This document shows, one piece after another, positions 28,464 through 37,189 of a stretch of 64,000 nucleotides of DNA. The notes under the pieces are model-generated. The model searched no databases. It saw nothing but the letters and a program-made list of their open reading frames with translations, and was not told where the DNA came from. This DNA comes from Paracoccaceae bacterium (GTDB lineage: Bacteria; Pseudomonadota; Alphaproteobacteria; Rhodobacterales; Rhodobacteraceae), in the NCBI GenBank assembly GCA_019454225.1, contig CP075370.1, forward strand, positions 796,001-860,000, given 5' to 3'. The position numbers and the translations under genes are program-made. Numbering within the stretch: position 1 is the stretch's first letter; the number at the start of each line of letters is the position of its first letter.

Positions 28464-29078
28464 ATGACGCATCCGACCCGCACCACCCCCGTCAATCAGG
28501 CGATCCGTGTCAACATCCTGCGGTCGGCCTTCGTGCTTTCCCTGCCGCTGATCCTCTTTACGCGCTCGGCCTGGAACGAAGGGGTGTTCGAACTGCTGGA
28601 GGTCGCGGGACTTGCGCTTGTGATCACGGCGGTTCTGGGGCGGTTCTGGGCGATCCTCTACATCGGCGGGCACAAGAACCATCTTGTCATGCAGGACGGT
28701 CCCTATTCGGTGTGCCGGCACCCGCTGTACCTGTTCTCGACGCTGGGTGTCGTGGGTCTGGGGTTGATGCTGGGCAGCCTGCTGCTGACGGCGATCCTGG
28801 GCCTTCTTGTCCTCGCCATCCTTTCGGCGACCGCCCGCAAGGAAGAGTCGTTCCTGCGGGGCACCTTCGGCCCGGCCTATGATGACTATGCCGCGCGGGT
28901 GCCGATGATACTGCCCGATGTCGCGCTGTTCCGTTCACCGGCCAGCCTGACGGTCTCGGTTCCGCACCTGCGCCAGAACCTGATGGATGCGCTGGTGTTC
29001 CTGTCGTTCATCCCGATGGCGGAACTGCTTGAATACCTCAAGGAACTCCATGCCCTGCCGACCCTGCCGATCTGGTAG
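28464..29078 (+). CDS. Isoprenylcysteine carboxyl methyltransferase-family membrane protein
   Basis: A 204-residue protein with about five hydrophobic helices and the ICMT/PEMT motif GPYSVCRHPLYLFSTLG at about residues 76-92, followed by KEESFLRGTFGPAYDDYAARV. The family methylates membrane-embedded or hydrophobic acceptors; bacterial substrates are mostly unknown. The start ATG is at 28464. Seven bases separate it from the epimerase gene downstream, so they likely share a transcript. Confidence 0.78.
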   Translation: MTHPTRTTPVNQAIRVNILRSAFVLSLPLILFTRSAWNEGVFELLEVAGLALVITAVLGRFWAILYIGGHKNHLVMQDGPYSVCRHPLYLFSTLGVVGLGLMLGSLLLTAILGLLVLAILSATARKEESFLRGTFGPAYDDYAARVPMILPDVALFRSPASLTVSVPHLRQNLMDALVFLSFIPMAELLEYLKELHALPTLPIW

Positions 29079-29084
29079 CGCCGC

Positions 29085-30047
29085 ATGATCAGCGCGCGCC
29101 TGGAGCGTTTCCCGATTGCCGGAACCTTCACCATCGCGCGGGGCTCGAAGACCCAGGCGCAGGTTGTCACGGTCTCGGTCCTGCGGGATGGCGTGGCCGG
29201 GCGGGGTGAATGCGTGCCCTATGCGCGCTACGGCGAGACGGCCGAGGGCGTGCTGGCCCAGATCGCCACGCTGCCGGCGGGCATCGGGCGCGAGGCCCTG
29301 CAAGATGCCCTGCCGCCGGGTGCCGCGCGCAACGCCGTCGACTGCGCGCTGTGGGACTGGCAGGCAAAGGCCGCGGGCCTGCGCGTGTGGCACCTCGCGG
29401 GCCTGCCCGCACCGGGGCCGCGCGTCACCGCCTACACGCTGTCGCTCGACACGCCGGATGCGATGCGGGCCGCGGCGGCGCGGCATGCGCACCGGCCGAT
29501 CCTGAAGATCAAGCTGGGCACGCCGGACGACATGCCCCGGCTCGAGGCGGTCCGTGCGGGTGCGCCGGCGGCGGCGATCATCGTGGACGCGAACGAGGGC
29601 TGGGATGCCCGGACCTACGCCGAGCTTGCGCCGCACCTGCTGCGCCTGGGCGTGCGCCTGGTGGAACAGCCGCTGCCTGCGGGCGATGACGAGGCGCTGC
29701 GCGGGATGGTCCGGCCGGTGCCGGTCTGCGCCGACGAATCCTGTCATGACCGCGACAGCCTGGCTGCCCTGACCGGCAAGTACGACGTGGTGAACATCAA
29801 GCTGGACAAGACCGGCGGTCTGACCGAGGCGCTGGCGCAGCGGGCGGCGGCGGCGTCGGCCGGGTTTGGCGTGATGGTCGGCTGCATGGTCGGATCGTCG
29901 CTTGCCATGGCCCCGGCCACCCTGCTGGCCCAGTCTGCCGCCTTCGTCGATCTTGACGGGCCGCTTCTGCTGGGGGAAGACCGCGACCATCCCCTGCGCT
30001 ACGACGGCGCCGGGGTTCACCCGCCAAGCGCCGAACTCTGGGGATAG
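29085..30047 (+). CDS. dgcA: Enolase-superfamily epimerase (DgcA / dipeptide epimerase-like)
   Basis: A 320-residue muconate-lactonizing-type enzyme. It shows the K-x-K base (ILKIKLG), metal ligands DANEGW, EQPLP and ADES, the second lysine in NIKLDKTGGL and a GCMVGSSLA barrel end. These motifs fit L-Ala-D/L-Glu epimerases and the related N-acetyl-D-Glu racemase DgcA described in roseobacters. It is followed after 2 bp by a D-amino-acid transaminase, which supports a role in recycling D-Glu-containing wall peptides or D-glutamate. I see no dgcN partner. The symbol is tentative. Confidence 0.78.
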   Translation: MISARLERFPIAGTFTIARGSKTQAQVVTVSVLRDGVAGRGECVPYARYGETAEGVLAQIATLPAGIGREALQDALPPGAARNAVDCALWDWQAKAAGLRVWHLAGLPAPGPRVTAYTLSLDTPDAMRAAAARHAHRPILKIKLGTPDDMPRLEAVRAGAPAAAIIVDANEGWDARTYAELAPHLLRLGVRLVEQPLPAGDDEALRGMVRPVPVCADESCHDRDSLAALTGKYDVVNIKLDKTGGLTEALAQRAAAASAGFGVMVGCMVGSSLAMAPATLLAQSAAFVDLDGPLLLGEDRDHPLRYDGAGVHPPSAELWG

Positions 30048-30049
30048 GA

Positions 30050-30910
30050 ATGAGCCGCATCGTCTATGTGAACGGGGACTATCTGCCCGAGGCCGAGGCC
30101 CGGGTTTCGGTGTTTGACCGCGGGTTCCTGATGGCCGATGCCGTCTATGAGGTGACGAGCGTGCTGGACGGCAGGCTGATCGACTTTGCCGGGCATGCGG
30201 CGCGGCTGGCGCGCAGCCTGGCCGAACTGGAGATGGCGTCGCCCTGTTCCGACGAGGAGTTGCTGGCGATCCACCGGGAACTGGTGGCGCGCAACGGGAT
30301 CGTCGAGGGGATGGTGTACCTGCAGGTCACGCGGGGCAATCCTGGCGACCGCGATTTTGCCTACCCGTCCGAGCCGGTTCCCCCGACGCTGGTGCTGTTC
30401 ACCCAGTCGAAGCCCGGGCTGGCCGACAACCCTGCGGCGCGGAAGGGGATGAAGGTGATCTCGATCCCCGACATCCGCTGGGGGCGGCGGGACATCAAGA
30501 CGACCCAGCTTCTGTATCCCTCGATGGGCAAGATGCTGGCCAAGAAGGCGGGAGCCGACGACGCCTGGATGGTGGAGGATGGCTTTGTCACCGAGGGAAC
30601 CTCGAACAACACCTATATCGTGATCGGGAACCGGATCGTGACGCGGAACCTTGGCCACGAGATCCTGCACGGGATCACCCGCGCGGCCGTGCTGCGGCTG
30701 GCGCGGGAGGCGCAGATGGTGGTCGAGGAACGCCCCTTCACGCTGGAGGAGGCGAAGGCGGCGGACGAGGCCTTCTTTACCTCGGCCTCGGCCTTCGTGA
30801 TGCCGGTGGTGGGCATCGACGATGCGGCGGTGGGGGCGGGGGTGCCGGGGCCGGTGGCCACCCGGCTGCGCGACATCTATCTGGACGAGATGCGCCGCCA
30901 CGCCGTGTGA
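30050..30910 (+). CDS. D-amino-acid transaminase (class IV)
   Basis: A 286-residue fold-type IV PLP enzyme. It starts MSRIVYVNGDYLPEAEARVS and has the PLP lysine in RRDIKTTQLLY and the phosphate-binding EGTSNNTYIV, with FTSASAFVMPVV near the end. The early VFDRGFLMADAVYEVT and the KTTQLLYPSM context fit D-alanine transaminases better than branched-chain enzymes. It would interconvert D-Ala and D-Glu with keto acids. It is cotranscribed with the epimerase and followed by a strong terminator hairpin. Confidence 0.85.
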   Translation: MSRIVYVNGDYLPEAEARVSVFDRGFLMADAVYEVTSVLDGRLIDFAGHAARLARSLAELEMASPCSDEELLAIHRELVARNGIVEGMVYLQVTRGNPGDRDFAYPSEPVPPTLVLFTQSKPGLADNPAARKGMKVISIPDIRWGRRDIKTTQLLYPSMGKMLAKKAGADDAWMVEDGFVTEGTSNNTYIVIGNRIVTRNLGHEILHGITRAAVLRLAREAQMVVEERPFTLEEAKAADEAFFTSASAFVMPVVGIDDAAVGAGVPGPVATRLRDIYLDEMRRHAV

Positions 30911-30916
30911 CGGGGG

Positions 30917-30939
30917 GCGTCCCACGATGGGACGCTTTT
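30917..30939 (+). terminator. Rho-independent terminator; copy 2 of the 19-bp hairpin
   Basis: GCGTCCCA-CGA-TGGGACGC (30917-30935) followed by TTTT makes a compact intrinsic terminator seven bases after the transaminase stop. Its 19 bases are identical to the hairpin beyond sugE (24894-24914, minus strand). Confidence 0.8.
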
Positions 30940-31014
30940 CGTTGTCAATGAAATCAAATGCTTGACCCTGGCGCGTCAACGCTTTGTTAACACTCGCTTC
31001 GCTGTCGCGAGGCG

Positions 31015-32046
31015 TCAGGGCAAGAGCGGCACCAGCCGCAGGTCCACCGTGGCGTCAGGCGCGATGCCGGTCAGCTGGGCCACCACGCGGCCGTTCAGCA
31101 GCACCTCGATTCCGTCTGTGGCGGCCCGCTGGGTCAGCACATGGCCGCCGGGTGGCGTGGTGTCGGACGGGTCGGGCGTGATGGCCAGCGCCTCGGTCGC
31201 GGGGTCAAGATCGGTGATCAGCGCAAGGCCGGGGCCATAGTCGAACAGCCGGAAGGTATCGGTTCCCGCCCCGCCCGACAGCGTGTCGTTCAGGCTGCCC
31301 GACAGGGCGTCGTTGCCGTCGCCGCCCTGCAAAAGGGCCGCGCCGTCGTTTTCGGGTTGGCCCGTGGGTTCATTGCCGAGGACGAAATGGCCCGACAAGG
31401 TGTCATCCCCTGCGCCGCCGAACAGCGTGTCGAACCCGCGACCGGCCGACAACCCGCGCCCGGCGAAAAGCTGATCATTGCCGTCGCCGCCAGAGATCAG
31501 GTCGTCCCCGTCAAAGCCGTTCAGCAGGTCGTCTCCCAAGCCGCCGGACAGCGCGTCATCGCCGGTGCCGCCCAGAAGGGTATCCTCGCCATCCCCTCCG
31601 TTCAGGTCGTCGTTGCCGTCCTCGCCCAGCAAGAGGTCATTGCCGTCATTGCCAAAGACGGAATCGCCGCCGATGCCGCCCTCGGCCCGGTCGTCGCCGT
31701 TTCCGCCGATCAGCAGGTCGCGGCCCTGATCGCCGCGCAGGATGTCGGCACCGTTTCCGCCCTGAAGCGTGTCGTTGCCTTCCTCGCCCAGCAGTTCGTC
31801 GAACCCGTCGCCGCCGATGAGGCTGTCATTGCCCCGGCCGCCGATCAGGGTGTCGTTGCCGCCAAGCCCGGAGATGGTGTCGAATCCGGCAAGCCCGTCG
31901 ATGGCTTCGGCAAGGTCCGTGCCGGTCAGGCTGTCGTTGCCCTCGGTCGGTGTTTCGGGGGGCGTGTCGTCATCGTTGGTTGCCGCGTCAACCGCGAATC
32001 CGCCCAGCAGCAGCAGCGGCAGGGCCAGCAAAACCAGAAGGTCCAT
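31015..32046 (-). CDS. Membrane-anchored RTX calcium-repeat protein
   Basis: A 343-residue protein. Residues 1-21 are a hydrophobic helix (MDLLVLLALPLLLLGGFAVD) with almost no basic n-region. An acidic stretch follows, then about 18 GGxGxDxL nonapeptide repeats at roughly residues 45-245. The last 80 residues are a small beta-rich domain (TDTFRLFDYGPGLALITDL, GIEVLLNGRVVAQLTGI) seen at the end of many Rhodobacterales RTX proteins. Calcium would fold the repeats into a parallel beta roll outside the membrane. An N-terminal anchor is odd for an RTX protein. A paralogue lies at 32644-33579. Confidence 0.8.
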   Translation of the reverse strand: MDLLVLLALPLLLLGGFAVDAATNDDDTPPETPTEGNDSLTGTDLAEAIDGLAGFDTISGLGGNDTLIGGRGNDSLIGGDGFDELLGEEGNDTLQGGNGADILRGDQGRDLLIGGNGDDRAEGGIGGDSVFGNDGNDLLLGEDGNDDLNGGDGEDTLLGGTGDDALSGGLGDDLLNGFDGDDLISGGDGNDQLFAGRGLSAGRGFDTLFGGAGDDTLSGHFVLGNEPTGQPENDGAALLQGGDGNDALSGSLNDTLSGGAGTDTFRLFDYGPGLALITDLDPATEALAITPDPSDTTPPGGHVLTQRAATDGIEVLLNGRVVAQLTGIAPDATVDLRLVPLLP

Positions 32047-32240
32047 CTCAGAGCCCTGACACCCGCGCCTGCCGCCGCGATGCCGCGACGCATGGCAACC
32101 CCGGCCCCGGCGAATCGGGCCGCAGGGACCAGTATGGGGCGGTCACCGGGGTCGGTAAAGTTGCAGGCGATTCCGGCAGGTTCTTGTTCCTAAAGCAGAA
32201 ACAGTGGCCTGCGCGGCCTGCTTCTGTGGCGAGGCTGCGG

Positions 32241-32561
32241 TCAGCCGCCGGTCACGTTTTCCCTGAACGCCTTGTCGAAGGCGGCCTTCTTCGCGTCGTC
32301 GGCCACTGTCTGGTTCCGTGCCACCCAGTCGGCGTAGGGCATCCCGTAGACGATTTCGCGCGCCCCGTCCTTGGTCAGCTCGATCCCGCGCGCATTGGCC
32401 GCCTCCTGATACCAGCGGGACAGGCAGTTGCGGCAGAACCCGCCCAGGTTCATCAGGTCGATGTTCTGCACATCGGGGCGTTTCTCCATGAGGTGATGGA
32501 CCAGGGCGCGGAAGGCCGCAGCCTCAAGCGCGGTGCGGGTGTCCGGGTCGATGTCGGGCAT
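32241..32561 (-). CDS. DUF1244 protein
   Basis: A 106-residue protein with the DUF1244 landmarks FRALVHHLMEKRPDVQNIDLMNLGGFCRNCLSRWYQEAA (read in parts), including the CxxC in GFCRNCLSRW, and the EIVYGMPYADW segment. The start MPDIDPDTRTALE was chosen over an upstream in-frame start because GGAGG precedes it (AGGAGGCCCCC). The family is common in proteobacteria, cytoplasmic and of unknown function. The CxxC could bind metal. It lies between two RTX-repeat genes with no obvious functional link. Confidence 0.85.
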   Translation of the reverse strand: MPDIDPDTRTALEAAAFRALVHHLMEKRPDVQNIDLMNLGGFCRNCLSRWYQEAANARGIELTKDGAREIVYGMPYADWVARNQTVADDAKKAAFDKAFRENVTGG

Positions 32562-32643
32562 GGGGGCCTCCTGTCGGCATGGCAGGAAGATGGGGCGGCG
32601 GGGAGGAATTGTCACCCCCCCCCCGCCGTTCCGGGGCCGGCGG

Positions 32644-33579
32644 TCAGGCGGCGGTCAGCGTGACGCGGGGCGCCAGGAGGTCGAAATCCCTGACCCCCGT
32701 CACGACGGCCACGGCGGCATCGCCCACGCGGATCAGCGTGCCTTCGTCCAGCAGGGTGAAGGAGATGTCGCCAGGCGGCAGGCCGTTCGGGTCGATCTCG
32801 ATCCGGTCGGCGGCCTCAAAATCGGCGATGGTCACGGGCTCGGCATCGGCGCGCATCACCGCCACGAAGAGGTCGGCGGTGTCGGTTCCGCCGCCCACCA
32901 TCAGGTCGCCATGGTCACCGAAGATGGTATCGGCGCCAAGGCCGCCATAGAGCAGGTCGGGCGCGGGTGCGCCAGCTTCGGCCGCGATCTCGTCGTTCGC
33001 GGAGAGGACCGACCGTTCCACCCGCGCGGCGAAGCGGGCGGAGGTGTCGGCGCCGTAGCGCAGACCGACCAGGGTGTTCAGGTCGGCCACGACCTGGGCC
33101 AGTTCGGGATCGTCCAGGTCGGCAGGGCCGATCTCGACCCCCGACAGGATGTCGTTCCCGGCGCCGCCATGGAGCGTGTCGACGTCGCTGCCCCCGATCA
33201 GCACGTCGTCGCCGGAATCGCCCGACAGAAGATCGCGGCCGGCCCCGCCCATCAGCAGGTCGCGCCCGGCGCCGCCGCGCATCTCGTCGTCGCCGTTGCC
33301 GCCGAGCAGGATATCCTCGCCCGCGCCGCCCTGCACCGTGTCGTTGCCACCCTCGCCGAACAGCATGTCGTCGCCGTCGTTGCCGGTGACGATGTCGGGG
33401 GCCGCGGCGGCGAAGATCAGGTCATTGCCGGGCCCGCCCGCCAGATCCTCGTCATCCGCGCTGCCGGTGATCACGCGGTCGTCGGAGGGCGGCGGTTCGG
33501 CCGGCGCGTCATCATCGGACCCGCCCGAGAAAACGGCGCCGAGAAGCGCCAGAGGCAGGAGGATCAGCAACAGTTCCAT
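32644..33579 (-). CDS. Membrane-anchored RTX calcium-repeat protein
   Basis: A 311-residue paralogue of the protein at 31015-32046. It starts with a hydrophobic helix (MELLLILLPLALLGAVFSGG) directly followed by SDDDAPAEPPP. About nine GGxGxD nonapeptides lie at residues 45-140 (LLGGNGDDEMRGGAGRDLLM and similar). A non-repeat insert of about 100 residues (AQVVADLNTLVGLRYGADTS) comes next, then two more repeats and a beta-rich end (FTLLDEGTLIRVGDAAVAVV). The ATG at 33579 is preferred to an adjacent TTG. Function unknown; probably a calcium-dependent envelope protein. Confidence 0.8.
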   Translation of the reverse strand: MELLLILLPLALLGAVFSGGSDDDAPAEPPPSDDRVITGSADDEDLAGGPGNDLIFAAAAPDIVTGNDGDDMLFGEGGNDTVQGGAGEDILLGGNGDDEMRGGAGRDLLMGGAGRDLLSGDSGDDVLIGGSDVDTLHGGAGNDILSGVEIGPADLDDPELAQVVADLNTLVGLRYGADTSARFAARVERSVLSANDEIAAEAGAPAPDLLYGGLGADTIFGDHGDLMVGGGTDTADLFVAVMRADAEPVTIADFEAADRIEIDPNGLPPGDISFTLLDEGTLIRVGDAAVAVVTGVRDFDLLAPRVTLTAA

Positions 33580-33605
33580 CAACGATACCCTTCGACAAAG
33601 ACATG

Positions 33606-33628
33606 AAAACGCGCCGTTTTCCGGCGCG
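33606..33628 (-). terminator. Terminator after the N-formylglutamate amidohydrolase gene
   Basis: On the minus strand CGCGCC-N7-GGCGCG is followed by TTTT, 110 bp beyond the amidohydrolase stop and 27 bp before the RTX gene start. The rest of the 158-bp gap shows nothing else. Confidence 0.6.
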
Positions 33629-33737
33629 GGGGCGGGCCAGTGTGGCCCTGTGCCGAGTTAACGGAGGGCTTCCGCGATTCTGTCAATGGCGTCGCGCGGG
33701 CTGCGGCGGTGCGGGAAACGGACGGGGTGCGGCAGCG

Positions 33738-34499
33738 TCATTCGTTTCCGGCCGCGCCACGATCCGCGGCATGCAGCGCCGCCAGCAGGTGCGGGGCCAG
33801 CCGGGTGGCCCAGGCGGCCTGTTCGGCGGGGGTTCCGATCAGGTCGTTGCGCAGTTCGATCAGGGTGTTGTGGCGGCCCTGGGCGAGGGCGTGGCGGTCG
33901 ATGGCATCGCCGGGCAGGTGGCCGGAATAGGGTTCGTTGTCGCCGATGCAGAGGTCGGGCTCGGCCGCGAGGCTGCGCAGCAGGGCCAGGCTGAGGCGGC
34001 TGTCGAGGTGGGAATGCAGGATGCCCACATGCCAGGGCCGCGGCGCCCGGCCGCGCAGGCAGGGGGTGAAGGAATGGATCGCCACGATCACCGTGTCGGG
34101 ACGCCGCGCGGCCAGGCGCGCCAGCGCGTCGTGATAGGGACGGTAGAGCCGGTCGAGCCGCCGTTCGAGTTCCGCGGGGCCGGCGTGGCGGTTGGCCGGA
34201 ATGATCGTGCCGTCATAGAGCTTCATCAGCAGCGTGGGATCATCCTCGCCGCGGTTGGGGTCGATGACGAGGCGCGAGAAGTTGGACAGGATGCAGGGCG
34301 CGCCGAGCCGCTCGGCCAGGGCGGCCGCCAGGCCGGCGGCCCCGACGTCGAGCGCGATGTGGCGCCCCATGTCCTCGGGCGCGATGCCCAGGTCGCCGCC
34401 CGCCACCCAGCCCGGGACGTGGTTCGTGGCATGGTCGCAGGTGACGAGCCAGCGGGAGTCGCGATTCTCGCCGATGATGCGGAAGGGATGGTCGTTCAT
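33738..34499 (-). CDS. N-formylglutamate amidohydrolase family protein
   Basis: A 253-residue protein with the family signature LVTCDHATNHVPGWVAG, DVGAAGLAAALAERL, LIDPNRGEDDPTLL-like (VIDPNRGEDDPTLL) and AIHSFTPCLRG. It is similar in length to HutG2-type enzymes, which release formate from N-formyl-L-glutamate in histidine degradation. No hut genes are adjacent, so another N-acyl-amino-acid substrate is possible. The gene is divergent from pyk across a 210-bp gap in which I see no other gene. Confidence 0.85.
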   Translation of the reverse strand: MNDHPFRIIGENRDSRWLVTCDHATNHVPGWVAGGDLGIAPEDMGRHIALDVGAAGLAAALAERLGAPCILSNFSRLVIDPNRGEDDPTLLMKLYDGTIIPANRHAGPAELERRLDRLYRPYHDALARLAARRPDTVIVAIHSFTPCLRGRAPRPWHVGILHSHLDSRLSLALLRSLAAEPDLCIGDNEPYSGHLPGDAIDRHALAQGRHNTLIELRNDLIGTPAEQAAWATRLAPHLLAALHAADRGAAGNE

Positions 34500-34709
34500 G
34501 GTCCTGTCGTGTTCATGCGCGATGCGGGTTTAGCCGGGACAGGGCGCTGAGGAAATGGCGAAGGCAACACGGCAATGAAACACCGGCATCTGCCCGATTC
34601 CTGTGCAGCCTGCACCGCGAAGCGACCCCGGACGTTGCCCCGGCCGAAGTTTTCCGCAATAAGGCCCGTGGTCGCTGCGACCGCTAACATGACCTAGGGG
34701 AATGCGCCC

Positions 34710-36155
34710 ATGAGACGCCTGCGCAATGTGAAGATCGTGGCAACGCTTGGCCCGGCGTCGGATACCTACGAGATGATCCGGGCGCTGTCCGAGGCCGGGG
34801 CGGATGTGTTCCGGCTGAACATGAGCCACGGCACGCATGACGATATCGCGCGGCGCCACGCGATCATCCGGCAGATCGAGGCGGATACCGGGCGGCCCAT
34901 CGCGATCCTGGCCGATCTTCAGGGGCCGAAGCTGCGTGTCGGCACCTTTGCCGAGGGGCCGCATGACCTGGCCGAGGGCGCGGCCTTCCGGGTGGATCTG
35001 GACCCGACGCCGGGTGACGCGACCCGCGTGAACCTGCCGCATCCCGAAATCTTTGCGGCGCTGGAGACCGGTTCGACGCTTCTTGTCAACGACGGGAAGA
35101 TCCGGCTGCGGGTGGAAGCCTGCGGGGCGGACTTTGCCGATTGCGTGGTGACCGTGGGCGGGGCGATCAGCAACCGCAAGGGCGTGAACGTTCCCGACGT
35201 GGTGCTGCCGCTGAAGGCGCTGTCGCCCAAGGACCGCACCGACCTGGAGTTCGCCTGCCAGCTGGGCGTCGACTGGCTGGCGCTGTCCTTCGTGCAGCGG
35301 CCGGAGGATGTGATCGAGGCGCGGGCCCTGGCGAACGACCGCGCGGCGATCCTGTCGAAGATCGAGAAGCCGGCGGCGGTGAAGGCCTATGAGGCGATCC
35401 TTGCGGTCAGCGACGGGATCATGGTGGCGCGCGGCGATCTGGGCGTGGAACTGCCGGTGCATTCGGTTCCGCCGATCCAGAAGCGGCTGGTGCGGATGGC
35501 GCGGGCGGCGGCCAAGCCCGTCATCGTGGCGACGCAGATGCTGGAATCGATGATCGAAAGCCCCGTGCCGACCCGTGCCGAGGTATCGGACGTGGCGACG
35601 GCCATCTACGAGGGCGCGGATGCCGTGATGCTGTCGGCGGAGTCGGCGGCGGGCCAGTATCCGATCGAGGCCGTGACGACGATGGACAATGTGGCCAAGT
35701 CGGTCGAAAGCGATCCGACCTATCGCGAGGTGATCGAGGCCAGCCGCAAGGCCCGGCGCGAGACGGTGGCCGATGCCATCGTGGCGGCCGCGCGCGAGAT
35801 CGCCGAGACGACGCCGATCAAGGCGATCTGCTGTTTCAGCCAGACCGGCACCACCGTCGGCCTGGTGGCGCGCGAGCGGCCCCGCGTGCCGATCCTGGCG
35901 CTGACGCCGCTGATCGGCACCGCCCGGCGGCTGGCGCTGACCTGGGGCACGCATTGCGCCATCGCGGAGCCGCAGGACCGGTTCAAGGGTGCCGTGATCG
36001 AGGCGGTGCGCGCGGCGCGCAGGCATGGATTTGCCACCGACAAGGATCAGATCGTGCTGACCGCGGGCGTTCCGTTCAACGTTCAGGGCACGACGAACAT
36101 CCTGCGTGTGGCGCCCTGCGACGAACGATTGATTTACCGCGCCGATCCAGAATAG
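34710..36155 (+). CDS. pyk: Pyruvate kinase
   Basis: A 481-residue enzyme with all landmark motifs: KIVATLGPAS, FRLNMSHG, ADLQGPKLRVG, the active-site SKIEKPAAV and MVARGDLGVELP, ATQMLESMI and EGADAVMLSAESAAG. It converts phosphoenolpyruvate and ADP to pyruvate and ATP. Length is normal for bacterial Pyk. A Cys-containing C-terminal domain (AICCFSQTGTTVGLV) is intact. The next gene begins 58 bp downstream. Confidence 0.97.
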   Translation: MRRLRNVKIVATLGPASDTYEMIRALSEAGADVFRLNMSHGTHDDIARRHAIIRQIEADTGRPIAILADLQGPKLRVGTFAEGPHDLAEGAAFRVDLDPTPGDATRVNLPHPEIFAALETGSTLLVNDGKIRLRVEACGADFADCVVTVGGAISNRKGVNVPDVVLPLKALSPKDRTDLEFACQLGVDWLALSFVQRPEDVIEARALANDRAAILSKIEKPAAVKAYEAILAVSDGIMVARGDLGVELPVHSVPPIQKRLVRMARAAAKPVIVATQMLESMIESPVPTRAEVSDVATAIYEGADAVMLSAESAAGQYPIEAVTTMDNVAKSVESDPTYREVIEASRKARRETVADAIVAAAREIAETTPIKAICCFSQTGTTVGLVARERPRVPILALTPLIGTARRLALTWGTHCAIAEPQDRFKGAVIEAVRAARRHGFATDKDQIVLTAGVPFNVQGTTNILRVAPCDERLIYRADPE

Positions 36156-36212
36156 CCTGCGATTCCGCCAGGTTTTCCGGCGGGGCGTTGCGTTTCCCGC
36201 GGGAGGGTGCAG

Positions 36213-36437
36213 GTGGACCCCGATCTGATGATGGTCGTCGGCGTGACGGTGGGCGTGCTGACCCTTCCGTCGCTGTTTTCCGCGTTCATGGACGGCCGTG
36301 CGCCGCGCGCCGGGGCCATCCTTGCCCTGATCTCGGGCGTGCTGATCGCGGTGGCGGTCAGCCAGCGACCGGGCGGCTATGCCATCGGCGAAATCCCGGA
36401 CGCGTTCTTCCGGGTGTTCGGCCGGTATATCAACTGA
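36213..36437 (+). CDS. Small membrane protein, unrecognised
   Basis: A 74-residue protein with two hydrophobic segments (LMMVVGVTVGVLTLPSLFSAF and AGAILALISGVLIAVAVS, read in parts) and a polar tail ending FFRVFGRYIN. Two in-frame GTG codons are possible; 36213 is preferred because GGAGG (36202-36206) sits six bases before it, while 36207 directly abuts it. It lies between pyk and rpmI. Similar small proteins are, from memory, common downstream of pyk in Rhodobacterales. Function unknown. Confidence 0.65.
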   Translation: MDPDLMMVVGVTVGVLTLPSLFSAFMDGRAPRAGAILALISGVLIAVAVSQRPGGYAIGEIPDAFFRVFGRYIN

Positions 36438-36584
36438 TGTGATCCGCAGCGCGGCCTTCGGGCCCGATGCCGCGCAACCTCGGGTCTTGCGCCGGGGCCG
36501 GATGGCGTGTAGACGCCCCGCTTCATCCTGCGCGGCCGGCCGGAGTGGCATGCCGAGTCGCGCCTGTAACGACTGGAGATCGAA

Positions 36585-36785
36585 ATGCCCAAGATGAAGA
36601 CCAAATCGGCGGCCAAGAAGCGGTTCAGCTTCACCGCCAGCGGCCGGGCCAAGGCCGGCGTGGCGGGCAAGCGCCACGGCATGATCAAACGCTCGACGAA
36701 ATTCGTGCGCGAGGCGACCGGCACCATGCTGCTGTCCCCGCAGGACACGAAGATCGTCAAGAAATACATGCCCTACGACCGGTAA
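36585..36785 (+). CDS. rpmI: Ribosomal protein L35
   Basis: A 66-residue basic protein starting [20 protein letters not shown], the L35 signature, with [11 protein letters not shown] and the short C-terminus [12 protein letters not shown] precedes the ATG. It belongs to the large subunit and is cotranscribed with rplT 12 bp later. infC is not adjacent. The 147-bp leader shows no recognisable L20-type control structure by eye. Confidence 0.97.
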   Translation: MPKMKTKSAAKKRFSFTASGRAKAGVAGKRHGMIKRSTKFVREATGTMLLSPQDTKIVKKYMPYDR

Positions 36786-36797
36786 GGAGAGCCCGAC

Positions 36798-37166
36798 ATG
36801 TCCCGCGTCAAATCCGGCGTCGTCACGCATGCCCGCCACCGCAAGGTGATCAAGCAGGCGGCTGGCTATTATGCCGCCCGTTCCACCAACTTCCGCACCG
36901 CCACCCAGGCGGTGGACAAGGCGAACCAGTACGCCACGCGCGACCGCAAGGTGCGCAAGCGGCAGTTCCGCGCGCTGTGGATCCAGCGGATCAATGCGGC
37001 CGTGCGCCTGTTCGACCTGTCGATGACCTATTCGAAGCTGATCGACGGCCTGAACAAGGCGGGGATCGAGGTGGACCGCAAGGTTCTGGCCGACCTCGCC
37101 GTGCATGAGCCCGAGGCGTTCAACGCGATTGCCGAAAAGGCCCGCGGCGCGCTGGCGACCGCCTGA
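36798..37166 (+). CDS. rplT: Ribosomal protein L20
   Basis: A 122-residue L20: [58 protein letters not shown] (read in parts), then a C-terminal helix domain. It binds 23S rRNA early in 50S assembly and can act as a translational repressor of its own operon in other bacteria. The C-terminus is slightly extended relative to E. coli. A strong terminator follows 23 bp after the stop. Confidence 0.97.
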   Translation: MSRVKSGVVTHARHRKVIKQAAGYYAARSTNFRTATQAVDKANQYATRDRKVRKRQFRALWIQRINAAVRLFDLSMTYSKLIDGLNKAGIEVDRKVLADLAVHEPEAFNAIAEKARGALATA

Positions 37167-37189
37167 TCGCACAGCCTTGCCTGACCGAG

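Noticed and set aside
24894..30935. Inverted hairpin copies as ends of a mobile element
   Set aside because: The 6-kb interval holds accA, mcl1 and other core genes, no recombinase and no target-site duplication, so transposition is unlikely.
34576..34691. Forty-codon + strand ORF before pyk
   Set aside because: No ribosome-binding site and a basic, low-complexity product; probably leader sequence of pyk.
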